A DNA stretch of 64,000 nucleotides, taken from Syngnathus acus (taxonomy: Eukaryota; Chordata; Actinopteri; Syngnathiformes; Syngnathidae). The stretch is from contig NC_051093.1 of NCBI RefSeq assembly GCF_901709675.1, positions 7,617,553 to 7,681,552 of the forward strand. The letters run 5' to 3'. Every line of letters begins with the position of its first letter. Within the stretch, counting starts at the first letter, position 1. Positions 33,001 to 61,400 of this stretch are shown here, piece by piece. Under the pieces are notes generated by a model. It did not search any database and was not told the DNA's origin. It worked only from the letters and a program-made list of their open reading frames with translations. The translations under genes were made by a program, and so were the position numbers.

Positions 33001-36000
33001 ATGATCTCAGACTCGTTTGTTTGGATCTCCGCTCGAAGCTTTTGTATCTCTTTTCGGATCCGTTCCATGTCTTTATCCAGCTGTGGGTCTCGTTCATATT
33101 CCGTGACTTCTTTGGTTAAGAGTTTAGGTTCCATACCAGAGAGCTGCTTTTCCATTTGGATTATTTTCTCATTGATCATCTCTATATCTGAATGGAATTT
33201 TGACCTCTTATATCCTTCATCTTGAATCCTATTTTTCAGAGTCTGCAGTTCCCCTTCCAGTTTGGGATCACGGTAATACTGCACCATCTCCTTCTCCTCA
33301 AACCTCTCCACGCCTCTCCTGGTCTTCAAGGACAAGTATCTCTGTCTGTATGTTTCCAAGTCTTTTTCAGCATAAAAGCGACGGGACTTTTCCTCATTCA
33401 GTTCTTTGGAGATTTCCTCGGCCTCTTTCATGTCTTCCCTTTGGCTCTGCAGTTGAAGCTGTTGACTGACGACTACTCGGCTGACTTTGTCTTCGTTCTG
33501 TCCACATATCAAAGAACAGAGAGAGAGAGAAATTGTGATTTTTTTTTGCAGACGTCAGGGGTTCATCATATTTCAGACAGAGAAGCGTGTTTCTTAGAAT
33601 TGCCACTTCTCAGTTTAGCTAGCCAATTCTTCCCTCTCTTAGCTAAATAAAAGAGTTTTACCCTGAGAAGGATGTTCTTAGCGCTCCCCATCTGGTTGAG
33701 AAGTTCCTCATTCTGTGCAGACACCTCAGCGAAACGGTTCAGTAAATCTTTTTCCTGTAGGGCAAACGTATCTCAAGTTTAGTCAGCATGAAGCGTAAAA
33801 GTCTCATTCATTTATTTATTACGATTTGATGTTGTAGTACCTTCCTCTGAACTGCCTGAGCCATCGTTGAAGTTTGGTGCTTTTTCAGTACAGGTTCGTC
33901 GTCGTCTTGATCATCATCATCGTCGTCGACATCATCCCCGCCGTGTAAAATGCCGCGGTATGTCTTTGATTTCATCTCGTATTCCTGAAAGTTCATTTGT
34001 TTAAGAAAGGGCCACGGGTCGAGTGCAAATAGTAAACAACATTAATCCCAACTTACAATTAAGCCGTTTTGGAGTTCTCGGGAGAGATCCTTGATCCGAC
34101 GAACGTCACCTGACTTTTTGTTGATGTCGTCCATCACTCTCTAAAAATCCAGAACAACTGATAAGACCGAGCAGAATCAAAAATTCACAGTGATGTTGAG
34201 AAAGGACATTTGCGCTCACCTTCTGAAAGTCGTGCTTGGCCGTTACCTCGGCCACGTTATCAGTCGGGCTGATTGTGTTATTTGGTAAATTGACCAAAAA
34301 GAAATCCAAGGACTGAGCAGCGTTCTGGAAGTCTTGGTTTTTATTGCTGGCTTCCTGTATGAGGGTAGACCTACAGCAATTGTGCAGCAAGGACTGGAAT
34401 TACTAAGAGCATTTTTAAGAGGTCATTAAACCACACATGCACATACCAATGACATTACTGGCACACTGTGGAATTTAACACGGCGAACACAATTGGCTCT
34501 GGAATGTTTTTATCTTTCAACCCACAAAATGTCAGTACTACCTGTGCATTTCCATCAGTTTTGGTTTCAGCATTTCACTGAGTTGGTAACCCTCACCTGT
34601 CCTGGACTTGACTGCTGACGTTGGAGAAGCGGTTCTTCAGATGTTTCACTTCACTCTCCTGCCGGCGAATGTCAGGAGAGTATTCGTTGAAATTCTGCTG
34701 TAAGGCGCTGCACGCTTGCTTGGTCACGTCCAGGTCTCGACCTAATGTGTTCAACTCGTCCTTCTTTGAAGAAAGCTCCTGACGAATTTCCTGTTTGATG
34801 ACATGAACATGTGCTCTAGCTTAAATGTAACCACGGTTTGCTCTGACCAAACAAATCCTTTGTAGTAAGCGTACTGCACCTGAAGCTGACGGTTGCGATT
34901 CATCAGGGCATTTTTTTGATTGGGAATGACGCCATCTTTCGCGAGCTCCTGTTCGAACCCAGACACCGTGCCTTCTACCTTCTGCATCTGCCTTTGCAAG
35001 AACATGGAGGCCGAAGCTCTGCGGGAAAAGCAGCAACCTGTTACTAAAATGTTTCTCATGCAACAGCGGCTTCATGCTGGTTCCTCCTACTTTTTGTCAT
35101 AAAGATCAATAAGACTGTAGATGTCATCCATTTTTGTGTTGGCAGCCGCGAGTTTGAGTGGCAAGATTGAGGCAGTGGATCCAAGTGATTTCTTGGCCAA
35201 AATGGGGTCCATTTCTCTTTGGATGACGGCCTTCTCTGACTCGAGGTTCCTCGCCGTCAGGGACGATTTCTAGAGTGGAAGCATATCATGTAAATCATGG
35301 GTGTCAAAGACATTTCATCGTTCCAAAAGTTGAACCTTGAGATCCTGCAGCCTGTTTTCCAGGTCTAGTGCCGGGTTGCGGTTGTCCAGAGGGGCCCTCT
35401 GTCGTTTCTGGATGTCCATTTTGCAAAGATCCAAATTGTGGTTGAGCTCATCTAGTTGTCTGGCCAGCAGTGGAGCTTTGGTGTCTTCTGGAGGCTTTTG
35501 TACGGAAACTAGGGTGCAACGATCACAGCCAATTTTAAGGTAAAAAAGAAAATTTTTTAAAAAAGTGTTGTGGTAAGAAAAACAATCCTTCTCACCTGAA
35601 CGCTTTGGGTGATCGACTTCCACGGTGGGGTTCTTCAGTGAGGTCATTATAGCCGATCTCTGGCTCTTCAAGTTTGCCAGCTTTTTCTCGAAACTGAACA
35701 TGAAAAGACATTTTTCATTGGAATCCATCTGGTTCTGACAAGCTGATTGCTTCAATGGTTCAACATGCACCTGTTTACTTTCTCCAGAGCTTCGGCGTCA
35801 GGTGGTGGCATCATGAAACAGGCCCCGGGGAGCCTTTTGGTTCTCCTGCTGCTATCCTGCAGCTCCCAATTGTAATTATCATAGATGGACTTTAATGTTA
35901 GCTCGTCACCACGCCTCACTGCTCCCTAAAGAACACACAGAAGAATTTATAGGAATTACCCAGGAAGTTTAGAGTTAAAAATTCACCAAAGGAATGTAAT

Positions 36001-39000
36001 GGAAACTCTAAATAAAAGACACTAAGTGGAGTTATCTCATAAGGTCATCCTTGTAAAATTCTCCTCACATTTTTATCGTCCCAGTCACACAGAGCTACGA
36101 CTTTCATGGGTTTGGTGAGGTTGCTTCGGCGTAGCTTCAGCGGCGCTATTCTGCGACTGAGCTCTCTGAGGGCCGCCAGACGCTGCTCGTTCCTCTTTAC
36201 TGCTGGCTCGTCTCCCTGGGGGGGGGAAGGATTTACATGTCAGAGGAGTCAACAATATTTGAAATGCCACTCAAATATCTGCATGCATCCTCGTAGAGCT
36301 TGAGAAATTATTATTATATTAAAATTTGAATGAAAATTAGCCTGAAAATATAATTTAAAAAATATTATGATTATTATCATTATTACATTAAAAACGGTGA
36401 TGTAAAAAAAAAAATCGAAAACAAAAGGTTACTTGCATCTCTAATTTAAAAAAAAAAGCATTAAAATGTGTTGACCTGTTTTATCTTATTGCTACATTGA
36501 GATCCCAGTGTAATAGAAGCCAGACTACCTGAAGTTCCAAGAGGGCCTCCGAGTTGCTCTTCCCTTCCAGTAAGTTTGGGTCCAAATTGGAAGTGAGTCT
36601 GTCTAAGGACTCGGACAAGGTCTCTGCATCCAGCTGGAACTATAACAAGCAGTCAGTGGTTAAAAGTGTCAGGAAAATGTCACATGACGGTGGCTTACCT
36701 TCTTGTAGTCTTCAACGCCGTCCAGGTGGACTTCCTGTGCCAGACACAGGTTGAGGAACGACTGCCATCCGTTCTGCACCGCCTCTTTGTGTGCCTGTCA
36801 ACAACGTTTACAGTCATCCGTGTGAAGAATCAAAAGAATGACACCTGTTGACTCAGCGTGGAGGCGTACCATGATTGCAGAGTCGCCAGGATGTTTCAAC
36901 ACTGACAGGCGATCTCCTTCCTCCAGAAGCTGGTTGACTTCACCTTCATGTGACAGCAGCCCATTGCTTTTGAATTTCTGCACGCAAACAAAGAGTAAAG
37001 AAGCAGTCGTGTCGTGTTCATAGCCAGCGGCTAATTTAGTCACTGGTTGTACGTGTTTGTAGCAAGTCCCCCCCGAGGCAAACGGACAAACAAAAGAGAC
37101 AAATTTTTCAGGCGTGAATGTGAGAGTGACTAAATGCGATCTAAGTGTCTTCTCAATTAATCTTGTCTGATTTCGAAAAACATAATTGTCTTTTGAATTA
37201 AAAAAAAAACCTGTTCAAGAATCAAAATACAAATTCATCAACCAATCAGACCTGTTGGAAAAGTAAAATGTGCACAGTCAAATGGAGCAGGGAGGAAGTA
37301 TGCACACGACTGAAGATAGAAATTTCTTAAGGCTCCATTGCAAAACAAGACTGACCTCATACTCCATGCGGACGCTGGGCGGGTCAACCATGCGGTCGCT
37401 CCAGTCTCTCTGCAGGATCCGGTCCTTCTGCTGAGACAGGTAGTCCAGTTCTTTTCTACAGCTTTGCATGTACTCGTACAGAGAGGCCAGGTGCTTGCGC
37501 CTCATTTTGGAGCTCTCCTGCAAAGACGCAAGACGGAAAATGTCAAGCCCATCGCACGTAAACAGATTGGACGAAAGAGGCCACTCACCAACAGTCGATC
37601 GTACTTCTCTTTAAGTGCGGCATATTGGCCCTGTCGAAAATAAAGAGGTCAAAGGAGGTTCTAACCTTATTCCAAAATATATATATATATTTTTTTTTAA
37701 ATGGCTCCATTTGATAGCAATGTACCTGTGAAGAGGTTGTGCTGGGCGTCAGCTGCTCACTGTAAGCCTCAATTTCTTTATGCAGGATGTTGTGAGCTGC
37801 GATTTGTTTCTCCAGGTCAGAAAGACTGTGAGCATATCCTTCGGTGTCTATACGCCTCTGCAACATAACACACACACAGAGAAGAAAAGTGACTTTTTTC
37901 ACGTTGCCAGGAGTTGGCGTGGTTGTTAAGGTTCGGACCTGTTTTTCATCCAGAGCGGGACCCCAGTCTATCCTGGCCACAGGCGCCAAGTCTTGCACTT
38001 GGTCATACAGCTCCCTGTAGGTGGCGCAGTCCTTCACCCAGCGATCGTGAAGGTTCTTCACACTGCCAATCAGTTACAAGGTTTTATTATCTATTAGCCT
38101 TTAGATCAAAAACATTACGATGGAAAATTGGCCTGCGAGATCATAAGAAAAAACAAAAACACAGATATGATGTCCTTGATAGTGACGAGGTGGGTGGAGA
38201 GTGGAAGGGAATGTGGAAGTGATGGTTTATCTTGATGTGGTATGCGAGGTGTGTCTACTTGGCACGCATGGAAGGAACCATTAGCCGGCCGGCGCCAGTC
38301 AACTCACTCGCGCTCTATCTCGTTGGCCTGCGGGTGCTGCAGACGCTTGGCCTTGTCCACGTCCATGAAGAGATCCTTCAACAGGCCCTCGGCCTCCGCC
38401 AGGTTGTCTGAGTTCTCCTTCTGGTGGATCAGGGTCTGGTTCTTTCGATCACGCTCGGTGTCCTGCACAGCGACGAGCTTTAATCTCACAAGTCTTGTTT
38501 ATACAAAGCCGAGTGCGACGGAGGCTTTCATACCACAGCTAGCAGGTTTTCTGCACTCAGGATGTCTTTCTCCACTTGGTCCGCTTTCTTCTGCATGCGA
38601 GCAATGACCACAGCCAGGTCTGTGGCCTGGCTCCTGTGGAGCACAACAAATCAAGATAAATGAAAATCAAGGCAAATACGATTAAAAAAAACAACAACAC
38701 CATTTTGAGTCAAATAGAAATAAAAAATGTAATTTGTTCAATGATTGTCACATAAGAGTTAAAAGACTGCAGTGTGCAACTGACGTGTTTGCAATTAGTT
38801 TGGAATAAATTTGTGCTGGAAGGTACGAATTACTGTCTGACAGCATCAGAACAAACCAGTCGGTTTGTTTAAGGTCCTTAAAAGAGTAAGAGCCTGCTTT
38901 TGAAATTTATAGAAATAAGAATGCCTGCTGTTGGCCACTTCTTGACGCACACTTACACAACCTAATGACATAATGAGTGACAATGGTATGAACTGAACAA

Positions 39001-40968
39001 TAAGCCTGTGGTATTAAAAGAATTCACCGCTGCCTGTTGGGTATGTACACAATGCATTTTTATAACTAAACGAGATGTCATTAGACGAGGTGGCTAATGT
39101 TCGGCCTACACGAAGATTCTTTATCAGCACGTCACTCATGAAGCGGTGACCTGTTGTTGCTCTTGGCCTGTTTGCTCTGTCGTTCTTTCACCTCTGAGAT
39201 ATGAAAAGCAACTATGCGCCTTGACACACCCGTAGCAGGACACGGGAGGGGTGGGGGGGTACGCCATCGCCGCCCCTGTCGCCTGCCGGAATGTTGTCAA
39301 ACCGAAATGCACATGAATGCTGCCATTCATGTGCAGCAACGTGGAAAGATAAAAAGTCGGTCATAAGCCAGTTAATTAAGCACCTGCTTGCTAATAATAC
39401 TTGGTGGTATAATATGTGGTTTATGGCCAGTCACATTTCATTGCCTCACTTTCTAGACCACGCCCCCTTAAAATGCACGGACAATAATAGTACAGTGTTA
39501 ATTACGCTACATAAAACGAGTTTATTTTTTTTTACTGGGCTGCAATGGATTAATTGTATTTCAATTCATTTCTATGAGGAAAGTTGATTTGCAAATAAAG
39601 GCTTAGTCACAGAATGAATGAATCTTAAATAAAACTGAGTGCTTGCTCATTTGGAATGTTGCGCAACTTCAGCCAAGTGATTCACCCACAATGAATGGTC
39701 AATAATCAATTTGACTGGCAGAACTACAGGGGCCCCCACGGTGACTCGGGCCGCCTCGAGTGAGTCACGACGACTCATGGTGGCCTCATTTTATTGCTCC
39801 TCAATCTCTTATCAGTGCTGCAAAAGTCCAACATGCGCACAAGTTTACATACTGCTTTTTAAACATTAGCACTGCTGTTGATGAAAATAAATGGGCTGTT
39901 AATCATGTTCCATCGGAGACCCCTGAAACTGCCCGGGCCTCCCGGCACAATCTTACGGGTCGGGTCGCACGTCACGCCTATTTTACACAAGCGGGACCTC
40001 CGATGTGCTCGAGTTGAGTGACAGGTCACACTAAGAACGTGCAGATAAATGGCATGTACGGCGCCTCAATCGAGGCTGGAATGGTTGTTGATTGTTAAGT
40101 AAGCAAATGGTGATTTAGTCATAAAGCAAGTACACAATGTCATGGCCAAGTGCTCTTTGATTCAAGCTTGTAGTATTTTTATGAGCATTTATATGATCAG
40201 GAATCCTATAATTCCAACCAACACGCTCAGAATTGTGAGGCAGATGTGCTAACCACTCCAAACTGTTCCTAATCCGGTCATTTTCATAAAATTAGTTAGT
40301 GAATATGTAATTCTTCTTCCTCTTGTATTGAAAATCAAATAGGAAAATAAACATGTGTGCATGTATAATATGAGTTTAACCATCATTAATTCCAAATTAA
40401 TAAATTCAACCTACATTTTTTGTGCCCATTTCTCATGAAATATTTGGTTAATTGCTCATTTAATGTGCAATTAGCCATTATTTCATTATTATTTATGAAT
40501 GTAAAACTGCAAATGATTGGCGCAATGCACTACATACAATAATTGTATTTACTTATTTATGACCTCATCTACTGTATAAACTGGCCCATCTGCTTTTTTA
40601 ATTTTTTTTTAAATCAAATGTGCCCCTTGCTTGCAAAAATCTACCCACCCCTTTTATAGCAATGAAGTTATAGTGTGTCATGATATCGCGGCACTTAAGA
40701 TCAACTGGTTTGTTGGCATGACGACAAACGATTACACTTACAACTACCATGTGTGTCGGTTGATTCATTATTACGATATACTGTACTTTACATCTACGCA
40801 TTGTATTACCATGCACGAGAAAACATGACAGGTTAGACCAGTGAGAGCAGAGTGAGACACCGAACACACACAACACGCACACACTCACACGTACATACAC
40901 AAATACACACTTGGAGGCCCAACTCACTTGCTGAACTTCACAGAGCCACTTTCGTGATTCTTCGACAT
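30024..40968 (-). CDS. evpl: Envoplakin, spliced, 22 coding exons
   Basis: Cytolinker of the plakin family that joins keratin filaments to desmosomes and the cornified envelope, usually paired with periplakin. Exons in transcript order: 40968-40928, 38633-38534, 38462-38308, 38062-37939, 37857-37726, 37630-37589, 37517-37356, 36977-36870, 36794-36699, 36639-36529, 36215-36069, 35925-35771, 35693-35596, 35508-35336, 35269-35091, 35018-34880, 34790-34597, 34370-34220, 34140-34057, 33984-33841, 33754-33662, 33497-30024. The total is 6,102 nt, or 2,033 residues. Domains: spectrin-repeat plakin domain with an SH3-like insert (VVALCDWDDKN...RRGDELTL), an acidic run (814-827), a coiled-coil rod encoded with the tail in one 3.5-kb exon, carrying periodic K-(V/E)-x-x-DP motifs, then a plakin repeat domain (GGIVDLTKKDKLSVHKAAEQ) and linker. 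The plakin repeats separate it from periplakin, which has only the linker. Confidence 0.95.
38634..40927 (-). other. Envoplakin intron 1
   Basis: The 2.3-kb intron separates a 41-nt first coding exon (MSKNHESGSVKFSK) from the rest. It is AT-rich, with a CA-rich stretch running from 40862 into the first exon's flank. No other gene is seen. Confidence 0.65.
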
Positions 40969-42644
40969 GACGGGAAGCTGCTCAGGCCCGCTTGTGTAAC
41001 CGGAGTACGTGTGTGTCGGTGTGCTCCTCCTTCCTTCCTTTCTTCCTTCCTCTAGCTCCGTCCGTGTCTCTGGCGGCGTCTTCCCTCAGTTAAGGTGCGT
41101 CTCTTGGCTCCGCCCAAGCCTGCAGGTGTGTCACCAATAAAAAGCAGTCAGCAGTGAGGGGCAGACCGGGCAGACCTGTTCCACACTTCTCGAGCTGTCA
41201 CATACAGAAATCCCCACTCTGCAACTTCTTTTTTTCTTAATCACACGTCATGTTTCTATAAGGAAACAAAAGTAGGTTCGGTTTGAACTTGTTAAGAGTT
41301 CTAGGGGCGGGTAACAGGAAATGTCTTGATGCAACGGGCTTTTAATATTCAAAGTCAAGAGCAGTGGAAGGTCTTATGAGTGGGTTTGCCCTGAGCCTCC
41401 AAAAGACTAAAGATGCCCCTGATGACTTCAAGTCGAGATGTGATGACACAAGATGAGGGCTTGCATGCATGCAAACATTGTGGAATGTGGAAGAACGAGT
41501 AATTCGACAAATGAATGGATTACTATCAGCGATTAGGACATGACAGCTCATGCCCTTTGTATTTTTATATTAATTTTGATAAACATTAGAACATAATTGT
41601 TTTTATGGAAAGCTCATCTGTGGACCTTAGTGAGTTTTTTTTGTGTGTGAGGCTTCATAGGTTAGTGCTCGTTTCTTCAATTATATACTAATGTTCCTCC
41701 ACACAAGCTCACCCAGATACAAGAATATTTTACACACTAGGGCACAGTATACAGTATAAAAGCCCTCCTTGACGAAATAAGTGAATAAGAGGCCTCTCAA
41801 AACTTGAATTCAGACATTGTCGTCAAACTCTTGTATGTCTAATTAACTGGCCTTTCGCTATGAAGGAATGGCGAGAATTTTTGGCACGACAACAAATGTT
41901 TGCTAATCGGTACGAGCCAGGAGCACAGGTATACATGGAACTATTTTTACCCCCAAACGACATTAACAAAATGGATAGCAGACGTAAAGGCACAAATACG
42001 CACATGTTGGCGTTGAAAAAGTGAGCAGGCTGGTAAAAGCACCGTAATGTGACTTCATGCTTCAGTGGGTCGACCCGGACGGCCATGCTGCTCCGGCTCA
42101 TGCTTACTGTAGGTGTGTCTCGTTCACACCCAGGTAAAGAGCTCTCTGGAAACCAACACCGTTCATATCTTCCCGTGGGAGGACAAAAAAAAAAAAAAAA
42201 AAATAGGAAGCGCAGCACACAAGGTGTATTTTTAGGTCGTGGTGGTATTCCAGTTAAGCAGTAGTTTAGCCGAGAATTTCTTGGTTTTAAATGGGAAATT
42301 CTTAATCTCAACTGCTACCTTTGGACTGTACCCCAAATGCTAGCTGGAATAGGCTATGTCAAGAAATAACGGTAATTGCTTTGATCATTGTATATCTAGT
42401 TTATAATTTATATAAAAAGCTTAGTAAGCTAGAACTTGACCTTTGTGGTACCTAACAAAATAGACAATTACTTTCATGAAGGCATCAACTTGTGACAGCT
42501 ACAAGTGCTTTGTCAACACAACAGACTCCCATTTTGTATTGCATTAGCTCAAGGTAAGAGTGCCATGACATCCAGTGGCCAGACATTGCAGCACAATCAT
42601 TTCTAAGCCCCACCCAAAAGAAAAAAAACCACACACAAAGTCGT
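40969..42644 (-). promoter_or_regulatory. evpl upstream region (1.7 kb to the end of ddx5)
   Basis: This is the only space for the envoplakin promoter and 5' UTR, because ddx5 transcription ends near 42645. I see a TTCC-rich tract at 41028-41050 and an 18-19-nt A-run near 42187, but no TATA box that I can place with confidence and no coding sequence. Confidence 0.4.
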
Positions 42645-42961
42645 TTTATTTTTTATTGTAAAGATCATGCAGTGCACTTCCATGACGGGAGGTAACATCA
42701 CTTTCAAGGATACGCATGAAAAGAAAGTACTCCTGAAATTACTTAGTACAAAACATAACTAACATTACCAAGGAATGTAACAAATTAAATAGCAAGAGTG
42801 GCAAAGGGGGAGGGGGGGAAATGTGCAACGCTGTTTGCACTGCAGATCTTAAAATGCTCACTAGGTCAAAGATGTTTAACCCCGTTTTGTAAATAAAAAA
42901 AAGAAACCTGTATTAGGAAGGTAACTAATGTCAAAAAAAAGCAATAAATTATTTTGCATGT
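42645..42961 (-). terminator. ddx5 3' UTR with two poly(A) signals
   Basis: Read on the minus strand, AATAAA motifs stand at 42652-42657 and 42645-42650, about 300 bp beyond the TAA at 42962-42964. The UTR is A/T-rich. Confidence 0.65.
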
Positions 42962-47673
<4,712 letters not shown>

Positions 47674-48400
47674 GTTTGTTAGTATTTGTGTAATGTTAAA
47701 CCTAAACTAAAATATAAGTAAACTTCGTCAGCGATGATTTTTGTATGGCTCCGGCAGTGGTGATGAAATGCCGGTTAAGGAAAAAGAAGGTCCGGTTTAT
47801 ATAGCAAGCGGAAGTTCGACCTCCGCTGTATTCATCCGCTGTTTTTTTTTTCCTGTTTACTTTCAGCGGCATGAAAGAGCAGCAGAGTGAATTACCTTGT
47901 TAACGTCTAAAGGTTTAATTTGAATATGTGTTTATATGAAACCAACCCAAAAGTTGAAAGACAAAATTTCTTTATGGACTTATTTTTCACCCGTTGCTAT
48001 TTGCAAAGAACTACTGAAATGGCGGATGAGTATGTTCCAAACAAAGTCCCGTAATGCGGTTCCTCATGAAATACCACAAATGACGTCACTAGGACCAACC
48101 CAAACGTCAACGTCACGGCATTGTTATATCAGTTTGTTTGTTTGTTTGTTTAGGTTTGGAATTATTCGTTACTCTCACTAAAGTCAATACACCCTTGTTT
48201 AAATGTCAGTTTTTTGTAATTAAAATAATTTAAACCCTTAAAAAATGTTAACCACAGGCAGTAAATCTGCTTTCTGTTTTCACATCTGCGTAACAAAAAC
48301 TACCTAAATTTAGAGTCAATAATTTTCAGATTAAAACCAAAATGGAAAAAACAACAAAGTAAAAAAGACAGTATTTCTTTGTACAAGGCCCTACATTGTT
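47674..48400 (-). promoter_or_regulatory. ddx5 promoter region and spacer to the smurf2 3' end
   Basis: The roughly 150 bp upstream of the ddx5 ATG include GGCTCCGGCAGTGG and CCGGTTAAGG type GC-containing sequence, then the sequence turns AT-rich. ddx5 and smurf2 are transcribed in the same direction, so this gap must hold both the ddx5 promoter and the smurf2 terminator. A TTTG microrepeat lies near 48135-48152. Confidence 0.4.
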
Positions 48401-49913
48401 AGACAAAGGCAAGTTTAATTAGAACTAATTACACACAAAAATAAAATACTCTTACAAAATGGTAGTGTTACATACATCAAATTGCATCAGTCAGGCAGGA
48501 GAGATAATAGTCCTAGTGGATCATGCTAAAAAAACAAAAACAAATCTAAAAAGAGCTGCATCGCTTAACCTTTTCTGGTTTGATAAGAACTTCAATTTTT
48601 CAGTGAGAGGCAGCAATGAGACGGCATTGAGTAAAGTACGAAAGGAAGAGTGATCTATCCATTTGTGCACTGGACTGCTCAGTGGATGAATATGGTCTTT
48701 ATGCAACCTCCCTCTACTTTTGTGCAACTCCCTCCCTCCATTTTGACAAAATCCGTTTCTAATTAAATTAAACATAAATTACAGGTTGTTTGATCCACAT
48801 ATGAACAATATATTTTGACTGTACAAAGCACCATGTGAGGACACTTGTCACTTTGCATACACTTGTTTACAATAAAGAACAACAGTTGATTTTTTTTTCT
48901 TTTCTTCAGTTTATGCAAATGTTAAGAACAGTCCACGGTCAGAGGGATTGCTAAACAGCATCTTTTAGAAAACATTCAAGAATTTTATGCTGGATGGTTG
49001 AAAACAACTTCACAAATGGAACATTATTAATAGAACAGTATAGCAGGGGACCCATGTCCAACCGAGTATTCAGATATGCAACAGTTATGCCAGAGTGGAT
49101 TTTAAAGGGTCTGCTCAGTTTAACAAAAATTAAAAAAAGGCTATTTTGTGTGTGTTTCTGATTTGAAAGCCTTTAAGATGAGAGTTGTGTTAAATAAACT
49201 AAAATACTGTCATCTTTGCATGGAAATAATCTTTCTGTTTTTACTTTTTTTTTTTTTAATATAATTAAAACAGTAACACTTTTTTTTCCTGAAACAAAAG
49301 AATGGGGAGATGTATCAGCAATAAATTAGATATATTAGAAATGTCTATTTCTTCCATTTTCCCCTGTTACTTATATAAAAATAACACATTGCAAGCACTT
49401 TGTTCATGTTTACACGTTCAAACAAACTTGTTGACGATGAGAGACGATGGGAATGCAGCTTGTGCAGCGACTCATTGGGGTCCTTGCTGCTGTCTTTGGA
49501 GAGCGATAGAAATCTGTCTGCCAAATTCAGTTTCATGGTTGCATCCGCGGTCTCCCCGTTGGCCGGGCATCATCAGTCCAAGGCACACTCCGTATCGGGA
49601 TTTAACGTTTCCAAGTGGTTACGGTAACCATTCATTAAATGACCCTGTACTGTAGCTAATACACCAGTTTTGTATCTGCAGTTCAGAGTGATCCTTGCTA
49701 CATGGAATAGTCGATATTTAAAAAAATGCTTAACATAGAAAAAGAGGAAGAGCCAGAGAATCCTGCATCTTCCACGAGTTAGTATAATAGTCTGACTTAT
49801 TAGCAGCTGCAGATATTTTTTGTTGTTGTTGCTAATAACAAAAAAAGTGTTCGATGCGCGCGTGTGTGTAAAAAAAGAGGCGGGATCAAACTTCAGCTGT
49901 TTGTTGCGCTGTG
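48401..49913 (-). terminator. smurf2 3' UTR
   Basis: AT-rich sequence follows the stop codon (TGA read on minus at 49914-49916). No canonical AATAAA on the minus strand is obvious. An ATTAAA variant is readable near 48413-48418, so the end is approximate. Small open frames here look like chance. Confidence 0.4.

Positions 49914-61400
<11,487 letters not shown>

Noticed and set aside
30024-40968. Assignment of the plakin to periplakin
   Set aside because: Periplakin lacks a plakin repeat domain; here a repeat domain precedes the linker, and the predicted length is 2,033, as in envoplakin.
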